A stretch of DNA of 64,000 nucleotides, from contig CAMVEX010000007.1 in NCBI GenBank assembly GCA_947166625.1, positions 60,794-124,793 of the forward strand. Reading direction: 5' to 3'. Made by a program: the position numbers and the translations under genes. Source of the DNA: an uncultured Clostridia bacterium (lineage in GTDB: Bacteria; Bacillota; Clostridia; Oscillospirales; Acutalibacteraceae). A model generated the notes under the pieces. The model saw nothing but the letters and a program-made list of their open reading frames with translations, had not been told where the DNA came from and searched no databases. Of the stretch, positions 52,215 to 61,309 are shown one piece after another (positions within the stretch are counted from its first letter, which is position 1; each line of letters opens with the position of its first letter).

Positions 52215-54602
52215 ATGGATTATTTTGAAAAAAATTCACGGGCGCTGGAATTTGACAAGGTGCTTGAACGCCTCGCTCAGTTCACCGGATGTGAAGATGC
52301 GAGATACGAAGCGCTTCATCTGAAGCCCGAAACAGATATAAATATGGCAAAGGCTCTGCTTGCCGAAACTTTGGATGCTCACGCCTTGCTCGCCAAATTC
52401 GGAGGGCCGTCATTCGGAGGGCTTAAAAATGTGAATAATGCCCTTGCGCGCGCAGCGGCAGGCAGCGTATTGAATACGAGAGAGCTGCTTGATATCGGAG
52501 AGGTGCTGCGGGTGATCCGCTCGCTTTCCCAATGGAGGGCTTCAAATTCAGGCTCGGCAGATTCGCTCGATCCCCTCTTTAACGCTCTGACTCCGAATAA
52601 TTATCTTGAAAGCTCCATTTTTAACGCCATAACCGCCGAGGATGAAATAGCGGACAAGGCCTCGCCCGCCCTCGCAGATATCAGACGGCAGATAAGGATA
52701 AAAGAGGCGAGCGTCAGAGAAAAGCTCGATAAATACACCAAATCATCGACCATGTCGAAATTTTTACAGGAAAACATCGTGACCCAGCGTAACGGGAGGT
52801 ATGTTATTCCCGTAAAGAATGAATACAGAAGCGAGGTGCCGGGGCTTGTCCACGACACTTCTTCAAGCGGCGCCACCGTTTTCATAGAGCCTATGGCGGT
52901 GGTAGAGGCAAATAACGAGGTCAAGGTGCTTAAATCCAAAGAGCGAGAAGAAATCGACAGAATTCTTGCCGAGCTTTCATCGCAGGCGGGCGATTTTGCT
53001 CAGAGCATAAAAAACAGCTATGAATGCGCGGTGGAGATCAATCTGATATTCGCCAAGGCGCAATATGCCTATTCTCTCAAGGCGAGCCCTGCTGTCATAA
53101 ACGATAAGGGCATTATCAATCTCAAATCCGCAATGCATCCCCTGCTCGATCCCAAAAAGGCGGTGCCGGTCGATATATCGCTGGGCAGGGATTTTGACAC
53201 CCTCGTGATCACGGGACCCAATACCGGCGGCAAAACCGTTTCGATCAAAACTCTCGGTCTGCTCACAATGATGAGCATGTGCGGGCTGATGATACCCGCC
53301 GCAGATCAGAGCGAAATCTCGGTATTCAACGAGATACTTGTGGATATAGGCGACGAGCAGTCGATCGAGCAGTCTCTTTCCACATTCTCGGCTCACATGA
53401 AAACGATAGTGGAAATTCTTTCCGCCGCAGACGGCAAATCGCTCGTTCTGATAGATGAACTCGGCGCGGGAACCGACCCGGTCGAAGGCGCCGCTCTCGC
53501 GATGGCAGTGCTTGAACAGCTTCACACGCAGGGGGCAAAAATCGCCGCGACCACTCACTACGCCGAGTTGAAGGCTTACGCGCTCGATACTCCGAGAGTC
53601 GAAAACGGATGCTGTGAATTTGACATAAGGACCCTCAGACCGACTTACCGCCTGCTTATCGGCGTGCCGGGCAAATCAAATGCTCTTGCCATCAGCAAGC
53701 GGCTCGGGCTCGGCGAAAATGTAATAGCAAGAGCCGAGGAGCTCGTTTCATCCGAAAACAAGGAATTTGAAAATGTCGTTGACCGTCTTGAGGAGACAAG
53801 GCTCAGGATGGAGGGCGAATATGAGAGCGCGAAGGAGCTCTCCGAAAAGGCAAAAAAAGACAGCGAAGAAGCGGAAAAACGCAAGAGAGAAATAGCCGAT
53901 CTTCGCGAAAAAGAAATAGAGAAAGCGAGAGGCCAGGCTCTCAGGATCGTGGAGCAGGCGAAGCGTGAGGCTTATTCTCTGCTCCAGGAGCTTGATAAAC
54001 TCAAAAAAGAGCAGGCAAAAACAAAAGACGCCGCCGAGCTTGCGCGCAGAGCAAAATCGACCGTAAAGCGCGGCCTCGGAGCGATTGACGCCGCTACGGA
54101 TCCCATCCTCGAAACAGATGATGATAAAGATTATGTGCTTCCCCGTCATGTTGTCGCCGGAGACAGCGTTATTATCAGGTCACTCGGCAAAAGCGCGAAG
54201 GTGCTTTCCCCCGCCGACAGAAGCGGAAATGTTGAAGTACTTGCGGGCTCGATAAAGACAAGGGTAAAAGAGACCGATCTGAAGCTGACCGCCGCCGCTC
54301 CCGAAAACAAGAAGCAGTCCACGGCAAAGCTTCAGGGTGAAAGCAGGCTGAATATCGCCCCGGAGACCCGCCTCGACTTGAGAGGGATGAGCGTTGATGA
54401 TTGCCTTATTGAGCTTGACAGATTCATTGACCATTCGCTGCGCACCGGTCTGAGTGAATTTACGGTCGTCCACGGAAAAGGGACCGGAGCGCTCAGAAGC
54501 GCGGTGACCCGCTATCTCAAATCCTCGCCCTATGTCAAGACGAGCCGCCTGGGCGTTTACGGCGAAGGCGAGGACGGCGTAACGATAGTTACCCTGAAAT
54601 AA
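52215..54602 (+). CDS. mutS2: MutS2 family protein (ribosome collision/recombination factor)
   Basis: 795 aa. Walker A G-P-N-T-G-G-K-T-V-S; Walker B L-V-L-I-D-E-L-G-A-G-T-D-P; a coiled-coil segment (about 520-630, E-K-A-K-K-D-S-E-E-A-E-K-R) and a C-terminal Smr endonuclease domain (about 720-795, L-D-L-R-G-M-S-V-D-D and H-G-K-G-T-G-A-L-R). Family members suppress recombination or split collided ribosomes. GAGG precedes the ATG. Confidence 0.95.
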   Translation: MDYFEKNSRALEFDKVLERLAQFTGCEDARYEALHLKPETDINMAKALLAETLDAHALLAKFGGPSFGGLKNVNNALARAAAGSVLNTRELLDIGEVLRVIRSLSQWRASNSGSADSLDPLFNALTPNNYLESSIFNAITAEDEIADKASPALADIRRQIRIKEASVREKLDKYTKSSTMSKFLQENIVTQRNGRYVIPVKNEYRSEVPGLVHDTSSSGATVFIEPMAVVEANNEVKVLKSKEREEIDRILAELSSQAGDFAQSIKNSYECAVEINLIFAKAQYAYSLKASPAVINDKGIINLKSAMHPLLDPKKAVPVDISLGRDFDTLVITGPNTGGKTVSIKTLGLLTMMSMCGLMIPAADQSEISVFNEILVDIGDEQSIEQSLSTFSAHMKTIVEILSAADGKSLVLIDELGAGTDPVEGAALAMAVLEQLHTQGAKIAATTHYAELKAYALDTPRVENGCCEFDIRTLRPTYRLLIGVPGKSNALAISKRLGLGENVIARAEELVSSENKEFENVVDRLEETRLRMEGEYESAKELSEKAKKDSEEAEKRKREIADLREKEIEKARGQALRIVEQAKREAYSLLQELDKLKKEQAKTKDAAELARRAKSTVKRGLGAIDAATDPILETDDDKDYVLPRHVVAGDSVIIRSLGKSAKVLSPADRSGNVEVLAGSIKTRVKETDLKLTAAAPENKKQSTAKLQGESRLNIAPETRLDLRGMSVDDCLIELDRFIDHSLRTGLSEFTVVHGKGTGALRSAVTRYLKSSPYVKTSRLGVYGEGEDGVTIVTLK

Positions 54603-54804
54603 AGCAGCGTGTAAAGTGCATCGGCTTTACTCAGACAAAAATCCGGCGCTTGAAATTTTGTTTTCACATCAAAAAAGTGAATAAGCGGACACATTTTGAG
54701 TGGATTGTGGCCGGAAAACACAAAATATAGTGTTTTCACGCTGTTTCACGCGTTTTTCAACAAAAAATTGTGAAAATCCCGCAGAAAATTTCCGCATTTT
54801 TCGC

Positions 54805-54833
54805 TTGACATTCCTTTAAGTTTAATGTATAAT
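54805..54833 (+). promoter_or_regulatory. Consensus promoter of ylxM-ffh
   Basis: TTGACA, 17 bases, TATAAT, fully consensus. Transcription would start near 54840. Confidence 0.85.
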
Positions 54834-54836
54834 GCC

Positions 54837-54877
54837 AACCTGTAAAGCCTGAACACTTTACAGGTTTTATTTTTTGA
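54837..54877 (+). terminator. Terminator-like hairpin at the very start of the ylxM-ffh transcript
   Basis: Perfect 11-bp stem AACCTGTAAAG/CTTTACAGGTT with an 8-base loop, followed by TTATTTTTTGAC. The expected +1 (about 54840) lies inside the left arm. It may act as an attenuator or as a 5' stabilising hairpin. Confidence 0.6.
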
Positions 54878-54902
54878 CAATTTTTTCGGAAGGAGGGTTA
54901 TT

Positions 54903-55268
54903 GTGGCAAAGAATTACGATATGGCTGTTCTTATTGATTTCTACGGCGAAATGCTCACCGAGAAGCAGCGTTCATTCCTTGAATACTACTACAATGATGA
55001 CCTCTCCCTTTCCGAGATAGCCGAAAATGAAGGGATCACAAGGCAGGGCGTCAGAGACGCTATCAAGCGCGCCGAAGGGCAGATGCTCGAAATGGAAGCG
55101 CGGCTCGGAGTTGCAAAAAGATTTCGTGAGATGCGCGAGAGCCTCAATCAGATCATAGAATATTCGGATAAGATCACCGAATATAATCTTCATCACGGTC
55201 TTTCAAAAGAAATCAACGATTACAGCGTGTTTATCAAATCAGCCGCGATGACCATGCTTGAAAGCTGA
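54903..55268 (+). CDS. ylxM: YlxM-like helix-turn-helix protein
   Basis: 121 aa. Sigma-70-like HTH: L-T-E-K-Q-R-S-F-L-E-Y-Y-Y-N-D-D-L-S-L-S-E-I-A-E and T-R-Q-G-V-R-D-A-I-K-R. In Firmicutes ylxM nearly always precedes ffh and has been linked to the SRP pathway. The GTG start at 54903 follows GGAAGGAGG. It is co-transcribed with ffh. Confidence 0.92.
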   Translation: MAKNYDMAVLIDFYGEMLTEKQRSFLEYYYNDDLSLSEIAENEGITRQGVRDAIKRAEGQMLEMEARLGVAKRFREMRESLNQIIEYSDKITEYNLHHGLSKEINDYSVFIKSAAMTMLES

Positions 55269-55318
55269 TAATTCAGTTTGCAGTTAACATTACATTATAA
55301 CATTGTGAGGTGACGGTT

Positions 55319-56680
55319 TTGGCATTTGAAGGTCTTTCAGACAGACTTGAAGCCACTTTCAAAAATTTAAGAAGCAAGGGCAGTCTTACCGAGGCGGATG
55401 TCCGCTCGGCTATGCGTGAAGTAAGAATGGCGCTGCTTGAGGCGGATGTCAACTATAAAGTAGCCAAGGATTTCACCAACACCGTCACAGAAAAAGCCAT
55501 CGGCGAAAAGGTAATGGAAAGCCTCACTCCCTCGCAGATGGTGATCAAAATCGTCCACGAAGAGCTTGTTTCTCTCATGGGCGGCACCAACGCAAGGCTT
55601 GCTTATGCCTCGCACCCGCCGACAATAATCCTTATGTGCGGTTTGCAGGGCTCAGGTAAAACGACCCACTGCGCAAAGCTTGCGCTCAAACTTAAAAAAG
55701 AGAATCACAGACCTCTGCTCGTTGCCTGCGACGTTTACAGACCCGCGGCTATCAAACAGCTTCAGGTCGTCGGCGAACAGGCGGGAGTCCCCGTGTTTGA
55801 AATGGGTCAGGGAAATCCCGTTGAGATCTCAAAAGCCGCGATAGACGAAGCGAAGCTTCACGGATATGATTATGTTATCATAGATACCGCCGGCCGCCTT
55901 CATGTGGATGAAGAGCTGATGAATGAGCTCAAGGATATCAAGGCTGAGGTCAAGCCTCACGAAATACTCCTTGTGGTTGACGCGATGACCGGTCAGGACG
56001 CCGTTAATGTCGCCACCTCATTTGACGATGCGCTCGGCATAGACGGGCTTATCCTCACCAAGCTTGACGGCGATACGAGAGGCGGCGCCGCGCTCTCGGC
56101 GAGAGCGGTAACGGGAAAGCCGATCAAATTTGTCGGTACGGGCGAAAAGCTTGACAATCTCGATGTTTTCCATCCCGACAGGATGGCAAACAGGATCCTC
56201 GGCATGGGCGATGTTCTCTCGCTTATCGAGAGAGCGGAGCAGATGATAGACGAAAAAGAAGCGGAAAAGCTTGAGAAGAAGCTGATGCAGAATAAATTCG
56301 ACCTGAACGATCTGCTCGATCAGTTCCGCCAGCTCCGCAAAATGGGCTCTATCAAAGATATGCTCGCCATGCTGCCCGGAATAGGCAATAAGGCAAAGGA
56401 TATCGAGGTTGACGAGCGCAAATTCGACCGCATGCAGGCGATCATACTCTCGATGACGGAGAAGGAGAGGACAAACCCCGCTATCATCAATCCGTCACGC
56501 AAAAAGAGGATAGCAGACGGCTGCGGGCAGACCGTTGAAGATGTAAACAGGCTTCTTTCGCAATATAAACAGATGCAAAAGATGTTTAAGCAGATCAACG
56601 GCAAAAAGGGCGGCAAGCGCCGCAAAATGAAGGGCATGAGACTCCCCGCGGGTTTTGACCCTTCGCAATTCGGGATGTAA
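55319..56680 (+). CDS. ffh: Signal recognition particle protein Ffh
   Basis: 453 aa. N-terminal G domain: G-L-Q-G-S-G-K-T-T (G1), D-V-Y-R-P-A-A-I, D-T-A-G-R-L-H, T-K-L-D-G-D-T-R-G-G-A, F-V-G-T-G-E. The Met-rich M domain (about 310-450) ends in K-K-G-G-K-R-R-K-M-K-G-M. It binds signal peptides and docks on FtsY. The start codon is taken as TTG 55319 (MAFEGLS), behind GAGGTG. Confidence 0.96.
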   Translation: MAFEGLSDRLEATFKNLRSKGSLTEADVRSAMREVRMALLEADVNYKVAKDFTNTVTEKAIGEKVMESLTPSQMVIKIVHEELVSLMGGTNARLAYASHPPTIILMCGLQGSGKTTHCAKLALKLKKENHRPLLVACDVYRPAAIKQLQVVGEQAGVPVFEMGQGNPVEISKAAIDEAKLHGYDYVIIDTAGRLHVDEELMNELKDIKAEVKPHEILLVVDAMTGQDAVNVATSFDDALGIDGLILTKLDGDTRGGAALSARAVTGKPIKFVGTGEKLDNLDVFHPDRMANRILGMGDVLSLIERAEQMIDEKEAEKLEKKLMQNKFDLNDLLDQFRQLRKMGSIKDMLAMLPGIGNKAKDIEVDERKFDRMQAIILSMTEKERTNPAIINPSRKKRIADGCGQTVEDVNRLLSQYKQMQKMFKQINGKKGGKRRKMKGMRLPAGFDPSQFGM

Positions 56681-56736
56681 TACGGTAAACCGTAACATTA
56701 TAAACATTTAATTTTTGTTATTCGGAGGAAACAATC

Positions 56737-56979
56737 ATGGCAGTAAAAATCAGACTTCGCCGCATGGGCGCAAAGAAGAATCCCTTCTATCGTATCGTTG
56801 TAGCAGATTCAAGATATCCGCGCGACGGCAGATTCATCGAAGAAATCGGCACTTACAATCCTCTTGCCACTCCTTCAGAGGTAAAGGTTGACGCCGACAA
56901 GGCAAAGCAGTGGCTCACCAACGGCGCACAGCCCACAGATACCGTTAAGGCGCTCCTCAAGAAGGAAGGTATCCTTTGA
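56737..56979 (+). CDS. rpsP: 30S ribosomal protein S16
   Basis: 80 aa. [24 protein letters not shown] at the N-terminus is the S16 signature. Good CGGAGG. It starts the rpsP-khpA-rimM-trmD order that is common in Firmicutes. Confidence 0.98.
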   Translation: MAVKIRLRRMGAKKNPFYRIVVADSRYPRDGRFIEEIGTYNPLATPSEVKVDADKAKQWLTNGAQPTDTVKALLKKEGIL

Positions 56980-57209
56980 TGGAAGAATTACTCGTCAGCA
57001 TAGCGCAGGGGCTTGTTGAGGATCCTTCACAGGTCACTGTTACCAAAGAAGACGGCGAGAACGATTCCGTAGTTTACCATCTTCATGTCGCAGAGGGCGA
57101 TATGGGCAGAGTTATAGGTAAACAGGGCAGGATCGCAAAAGCCATCCGCACCGTAATGCGCGCGGTCGCGACCCGTAACAACATCAGAGTTACGGTAGAA
57201 ATTGATTAA
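56979..57209 (+). CDS. khpA: KH-domain RNA-binding protein KhpA (YlqC)
   Basis: 76 aa, a single KH domain: M-G-R-V-I-G-K-Q-G-R-I-A-K-A-I-R. The ATG 56979 overlaps the rpsP stop. KhpA forms a heterodimer with KhpB/Jag (48188) to bind RNA in pneumococci. Confidence 0.95.
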   Translation: MEELLVSIAQGLVEDPSQVTVTKEDGENDSVVYHLHVAEGDMGRVIGKQGRIAKAIRTVMRAVATRNNIRVTVEID

Positions 57210-57717
57210 GCAGTATCTTGAAATCGGCGAAATCACCGGCACTCACGGAGTCCGCGGAGAAGTCCGGGTCAACCCCTGGTGCGATTCTCCCGATTTCATC
57301 AAAAAATTCAAAACTCTCTATTTTGATCGGGAGGGCACCCGTGCCGTCAAGGTATCTTCACGGTCACACGGAAATATGGCCCTGGTCAAAATAGACGGAG
57401 TTGATACCGTAGAAGAAGCACGAAAACTCAGAGGCAGAATTCTGTGGATGAAGCGAAGCGACGCTCATTTGCCCGAGGGCAGATATTTCATAGCGGAGCT
57501 TATCGGATGCAGGGTATTCGACGCGGATGATCCCGAAAAATGTTACGGCGAGCTTACCGATGTAAGCCAAACCGGCGCCAACGATGTGTGGCATATAACA
57601 AACGGCGGGAGAGAGTATCTGATACCTTCCATACCCGATGTGGTTATCGACACGGATGTTGCCCGGGACAGAATAATTATCAGACCCCTGAAAGGTATAT
57701 TTGACGATGAGGATTGA
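57202..57717 (+). CDS. rimM: Ribosome maturation factor RimM
   Basis: 171 aa. N-terminal I-G-E-I-T-G-T-H-G-V-R-G-E-V-R-V, central strands and the PRC-barrel C-terminus (Y-L-I-P-S-I-P-D-V-V). It binds S19 during 30S assembly. TTG start 57202 overlaps the end of khpA; no other suitable start is nearby. It overlaps trmD by 11 bases. Confidence 0.93.
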   Translation: MIKQYLEIGEITGTHGVRGEVRVNPWCDSPDFIKKFKTLYFDREGTRAVKVSSRSHGNMALVKIDGVDTVEEARKLRGRILWMKRSDAHLPEGRYFIAELIGCRVFDADDPEKCYGELTDVSQTGANDVWHITNGGREYLIPSIPDVVIDTDVARDRIIIRPLKGIFDDED

Positions 57718-58444
57718 CATTCTTACCTTATTCCCCGAAATGTGCCTTAATGTGCTTAACGAGAGCGTTATCGGCAGAGCGCGCGAAAACGGCTTTGTCA
57801 CCATCGAATGCAGGAATATCCGCGACTACACTCTCGATAAGCATAACAGAGTTGATGACGCGCCTTACGGCGGCGGCACCGGTATGATAATGCAGACTCA
57901 GCCGATATATGATTGTTTTGAGTCGCTTTGCGAAGAATTGGGCGAAAGGCCTCACCTGGTCTATATGAGCCCGAAGGGCAAAGTGCTCACTCAGGCGAAA
58001 GCTGTTGAACTGAGCAGGCTGAAAAACATTGCAATTCTCTGCGGTCATTATGAAGGCGTTGACGAAAGAGTGATAGAAGAAATCGTTGATGAGGAGATCT
58101 CGATCGGCGATTATGTCATCACGGGAGGAGAGCTGCCCGCTCTTATTCTTGCCGATTGCATCGCAAGGATGATCCCCGGGGTCCTTCCGAATGAAGACGC
58201 CTACACGCTCGAAAGCCATTATTCGGGCCTGCTTGAATATCCGCAATATACCAGACCGTATGAGTGGCACGGCAAAAAGGTGCCCGAGGTGCTTATTTCG
58301 GGGCATCACGCCAATATCGCCGGGTGGCAGAGACAAAAATCTCTCGAAATCACGCTGGCAAGGCGGCCGGACCTGCTTGAAACAGCCGAGCTTTCAAAAG
58401 AAGACAGGGCATACCTCGCTTCTGTTGAAACTGATAACAAATAA
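57707..58444 (+). CDS. trmD: tRNA (guanine37-N1)-methyltransferase
   Basis: 245 aa. SPOUT trefoil: [36 protein letters not shown]. Methylates G37 to prevent frameshifting. ATG 57707 is preferred over an in-frame TTG two codons earlier. rplS, its usual follower, is absent here; rpmE follows. Confidence 0.96.
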   Translation: MRIDILTLFPEMCLNVLNESVIGRARENGFVTIECRNIRDYTLDKHNRVDDAPYGGGTGMIMQTQPIYDCFESLCEELGERPHLVYMSPKGKVLTQAKAVELSRLKNIAILCGHYEGVDERVIEEIVDEEISIGDYVITGGELPALILADCIARMIPGVLPNEDAYTLESHYSGLLEYPQYTRPYEWHGKKVPEVLISGHHANIAGWQRQKSLEITLARRPDLLETAELSKEDRAYLASVETDNK

Positions 58445-58482
58445 ACTTATATTATTCAGCAAAGTCTTTGCTTAAAAAATAC

Positions 58483-58511
58483 TTGCATTTTGATTTATTA
58501 TATGATAAAAT
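58483..58511 (+). promoter_or_regulatory. Promoter of rpmE
   Basis: TTGCAT, 17 bases, TAAAAT. Confidence 0.6.
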
Positions 58512-58551
58512 GCAATTCGTTATGTATCGTATTCCGAAAGAGGTGAACAAA

Positions 58552-58767
58552 ATGAAGGAAGGAATCCATCCCAACTACCATCAGACAGAGGTTCGCTGCG
58601 CTTGCGGCGCCGTCTATCAGACAGGCTCGACCAAAGACGGTCTCAAGGTAGATATCTGCTCAAAATGCCATCCGTTTTTCACCGGCAAGCAGAAGCTGGT
58701 TGATACCGGCGGACGCGTTGACCGTTTCAACAAGCGCTTCGGTCTCAACAATCAGGAAAGCAAATAA
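58552..58767 (+). CDS. rpmE: 50S ribosomal protein L31, zinc type
   Basis: 71 aa. C-A-C-G and C-S-K-C-H-P-F-(F/Y)-T-G-K-Q supply the four Cys-type ligands of the zinc-binding (C+) form. The ATG 58552 is chosen because GAGGTG precedes it and the open frame upstream covers the promoter. Confidence 0.96.
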   Translation: MKEGIHPNYHQTEVRCACGAVYQTGSTKDGLKVDICSKCHPFFTGKQKLVDTGGRVDRFNKRFGLNNQESK

Positions 58768-58770
58768 TCA

Positions 58771-58810
58771 AAGCAAAGAGGCGGTGCATATAATTTGCAC
58801 CGCTTTGCTT
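58771..58810 (+). terminator. Hairpin between rpmE and yigZ
   Basis: AAGCAAAG-A-GGCGGTGCA pairs with TGCACCG-CTTTGCTT; very stable, but no T-run follows it, so termination is likely weak. Confidence 0.5.
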
Positions 58811-58825
58811 ATGTTGGGTATGATT

Positions 58826-59449
58826 ATGGAAAGTTATAAAACCGTCAGAAAAGAAGCGAGCGAAGAATACACCGTAAAAAAATCAAGATTTATCGGCTAT
58901 ATCCGCCCTGTTAAGACTAAACAGGAAGCGCTTGATTTTATCGCTTTGATTTCCAAAAAGCATTGGGACGCCACCCATAATGTTTACGCTTATATCATAC
59001 GCGATGAGGGCGTCAAAAAGTTTTCTGATGACGGCGAGCCTCAGGGTACGGCGGGGATGCCCGCTCTTGATGTGCTTGAAAAAAACGGGCTCACCGATGT
59101 ATGCGTCGTCATCACGCGCTATTTCGGCGGAATCATGCTGGGCGCAGGCGGTCTTGTGAGAGCGTATTCACACTCTGCGGCTGTTGCCGTTGAGGCGGCG
59201 GGTACGGTGACAAGGGCGAAATGCGCAAGGTTAAAGGCGGAATGCGACTATACTTTCTGCGGAAAGCTTGCGTCTCTCATACCCGAATGCGGCGGCATAA
59301 TAGAAGATACCGTCTATGAGGATAATGTCAAGGTGATCTTCCGGCTGCCTCTGACAGATTGCGATTCTTTTGCCGCAAAACTGACGGATTCATCAAACGG
59401 CAGATATTCCGCCATAAAAACAGACGAATTTTACGCCGACATTGATTGA
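58826..59449 (+). CDS. yigZ: YigZ/IMPACT-family protein
   Basis: 208 aa. N-terminal Impact domain: K-K-S-R-F-I-G-Y-I, A-T-H-N-V-Y-A-Y, S-D-D-G-E-P-Q-G-T-A-G-M-P and I-T-R-Y-F-G-G-I-M-L-G-A-G-G-L-V-R-A-Y; DUF1949 C-terminal domain. The family affects translation regulation. Three in-frame ATGs lie between 58811 and 58826; none has a strong ribosome site, so the start is uncertain by up to five codons. Confidence 0.92.
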   Translation: MESYKTVRKEASEEYTVKKSRFIGYIRPVKTKQEALDFIALISKKHWDATHNVYAYIIRDEGVKKFSDDGEPQGTAGMPALDVLEKNGLTDVCVVITRYFGGIMLGAGGLVRAYSHSAAVAVEAAGTVTRAKCARLKAECDYTFCGKLASLIPECGGIIEDTVYEDNVKVIFRLPLTDCDSFAAKLTDSSNGRYSAIKTDEFYADID

Positions 59450-59551
59450 TAATAATATCGGCGAAATGTGTATGAGTCATCCCGATCTGAAAATACGGAT
59501 CGGGCGCGCATGAAGGCTGAAATCACATGCGGAATTTTTAAGGGGTAAAAT

Positions 59552-60901
59552 ATGGAAAACAGAAACACTTTTTCAGGCAAACTCGGTTTCATTCTCGCCG
59601 CGGCAGGCTCTGCCGTAGGCCTCGGAAATCTTTGGAGATTTCCTTATCTCGCCGCGAAATACGGCGGCGGAATCTTTATTTTCGTATATATCATTCTTGC
59701 GCTTACATTCGGCACCGTGCTGATGATCACGGAAATAGCGATCGGCAGAAAAACTCAGCTCAGCCCGCTTGCAGCTTTCGGCAAGCTCAATAAAAAATGG
59801 GGCTGGCTCGGCAAGCTCGCCACATTCGTGCCCATCCTCATCTTCCCTTACTATTGCCTTATCGGCGGCTGGGTAACAAAATATACGGTCGCGATGATCA
59901 CGGAGAATGTCGCCACGGCAAACGATTCATATTTCGGCAACTATGTTTCCGCAACAAAGGATCCTCTTATCTGGTTCGGAGTATTCCTCATCGCGACGAC
60001 TCTCGTGGTTATTTTCGGGGTCAACAAGGGCATAGAAAAAATCAGCAAGATACTTATGCCCGCTCTCCTTGTCATAACGATAGGTCTTTCGATTTATGTG
60101 ATCACAAGACCGGGCTCGCTCCCCGGCATAAAATATTATCTGATGCCCAATTTCAAAGAGCTCAGCTTCAAGACCTTCCTCGCGGCTCTCGGCCAGTTAT
60201 TCTACTCAATGTCGCTGGCGATGGGCATAATGATCACTTACGGCTCTTACCTCTCAAAAGAGGAAAAAATAAACTCCGTCACCCATCATATTGAGATTTT
60301 TGATACAGCCATAGCGCTGCTCGCGGGGCTTATGATAATACCCGCCGTATTTGAATTCTCGGGTGGCGACAAAGCCGCTTTAAGCACGGGTCCGTCACTT
60401 ATGTTTGTGACCCTTCCGAAAGTATTCAACGCGATGCCGGCCGGCAGAATCATCGGAGCGCTCTTCTTCTTCCTCGTTCTCTTCGCCGCTCTTACAAGCT
60501 CCGTATCAATTCTCGAAGCGATAGTTTCGGGAATAATCGACACCTTTAAAATCAAGAGAATTACCGCCACGGTCATCGTTACGGTTTACGGCGCGATACT
60601 CGGCACCGTATGCTCATTCGGATTCGGGATCTGGAGCAATATCACCATACTCGGATTTGACATTCTCGATTTCCTCGATTTCATCTCAAACAGCGTATTC
60701 CTGCCTCTCGTAGGTATGCTCACCTGCTTTGTGGTCGGCTTCATAATCAAGCCCGACGCCATCATCAGCGAGGTGGAGCTTAACGGCCCGTTTAAGATGA
60801 AGGGATTTTACAGAGTTATGGTAAAATGGATTGCCCCGATATTTATCCTCGCCATCCTGATTTCGGGAATCCTCCAGAGCTTCGGAATACTCAAGATATG
60901 A
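59552..60901 (+). CDS. Sodium-dependent symporter (NSS/SNF family)
   Basis: 449 aa, about 12 helices. TM1 reads A-A-A-G-S-A-V-G-L-G-N-L-W-R-F-P-Y, the Na+ and substrate site of LeuT-type amino acid/neurotransmitter symporters. Substrate probably an amino acid or amine. The 100-nt leader holds two hairpins (59481-59504 and 59507-59531) and AAGGGG at the start. The Na+ gradient made by the decarboxylase pump at 20-23 kb could power it. Confidence 0.93.
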   Translation: MENRNTFSGKLGFILAAAGSAVGLGNLWRFPYLAAKYGGGIFIFVYIILALTFGTVLMITEIAIGRKTQLSPLAAFGKLNKKWGWLGKLATFVPILIFPYYCLIGGWVTKYTVAMITENVATANDSYFGNYVSATKDPLIWFGVFLIATTLVVIFGVNKGIEKISKILMPALLVITIGLSIYVITRPGSLPGIKYYLMPNFKELSFKTFLAALGQLFYSMSLAMGIMITYGSYLSKEEKINSVTHHIEIFDTAIALLAGLMIIPAVFEFSGGDKAALSTGPSLMFVTLPKVFNAMPAGRIIGALFFFLVLFAALTSSVSILEAIVSGIIDTFKIKRITATVIVTVYGAILGTVCSFGFGIWSNITILGFDILDFLDFISNSVFLPLVGMLTCFVVGFIIKPDAIISEVELNGPFKMKGFYRVMVKWIAPIFILAILISGILQSFGILKI

Positions 60902-60911
60902 TCCCTTTATC

Positions 60912-61187
60912 TCAGTATTTTTGAGCAAACCTGACGGTGAGGACATAATCCGCTCCGGAGGGAACAAAATCATCAAGCCCGCCCTCAATTATTTCGCGCT
61001 TCGCCCTGTCGGCGGCTTTGAGAAGTATGGGTGAATTTTCCGGCGGGATGGAAAACAGCAGAGTTTCAAGATAGGCTCCCCTCTCCTCCCCGGTGAGATT
61101 TTCCTCCCATTCATAAACATCGCTTTTTTCTCCGTTACTGAAGGTCATATAGTATTCAAGCGGCAGATAAGAATAATTGTCTTTCAT
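60912..61187 (-). CDS. Small protein of unknown function
   Basis: 91 aa, no membrane segment, acidic (E-W-E-E-N-L-T-G-E-E-R). Middle helix L-E-T-L-L-F-S-I-P-P, then a helix K-A-A-D-R-A-K-R-E-I-I and a closing strand (ADYVLTVRFAQKY). The ribosome site is GGGGG rather than AGGAGG. It converges on the symporter gene. No family recognised. Confidence 0.6.
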   Translation of the reverse strand: MKDNYSYLPLEYYMTFSNGEKSDVYEWEENLTGEERGAYLETLLFSIPPENSPILLKAADRAKREIIEGGLDDFVPSGADYVLTVRFAQKY

Positions 61188-61275
61188 TTGATTTGCCCCC
61201 TTTCATTTGGCTTCATCTGTATTATAGCCGAAACAGTGGTACGATAAAACGGATTTTTATAATAAGCGCAAAGCG

Positions 61276-61304
61276 AAACGGTTCCTTCAATGAAGGAACC
61301 GTTT
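61276..61304 (-). terminator. Terminator of mtaB
   Basis: 14-bp perfect palindrome AAACGGTTCCTTCA/TGAAGGAACCGTTT directly after the mtaB stop codon. Confidence 0.75.
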
Positions 61305-61309
61305 CTCCT

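Larger units (their letters stand above)
54603..54902. other. 300-bp intergenic region before ylxM
   Basis: No gene of useful size. It contains an inverted repeat GAAAACAC/GTGTTTTC with an 8-base AT loop (54714-54737), which may end the mutS2 transcript, an AT-rich stretch, and the promoter and hairpin described below. Confidence 0.6.

Noticed and set aside
54714..54737. Inverted repeat as a DnaA or Xer/dif site
   Set aside because: GAAAACAC/GTGTTTTC has no DnaA-box or dif consensus; a weak mutS2 terminator is simpler.
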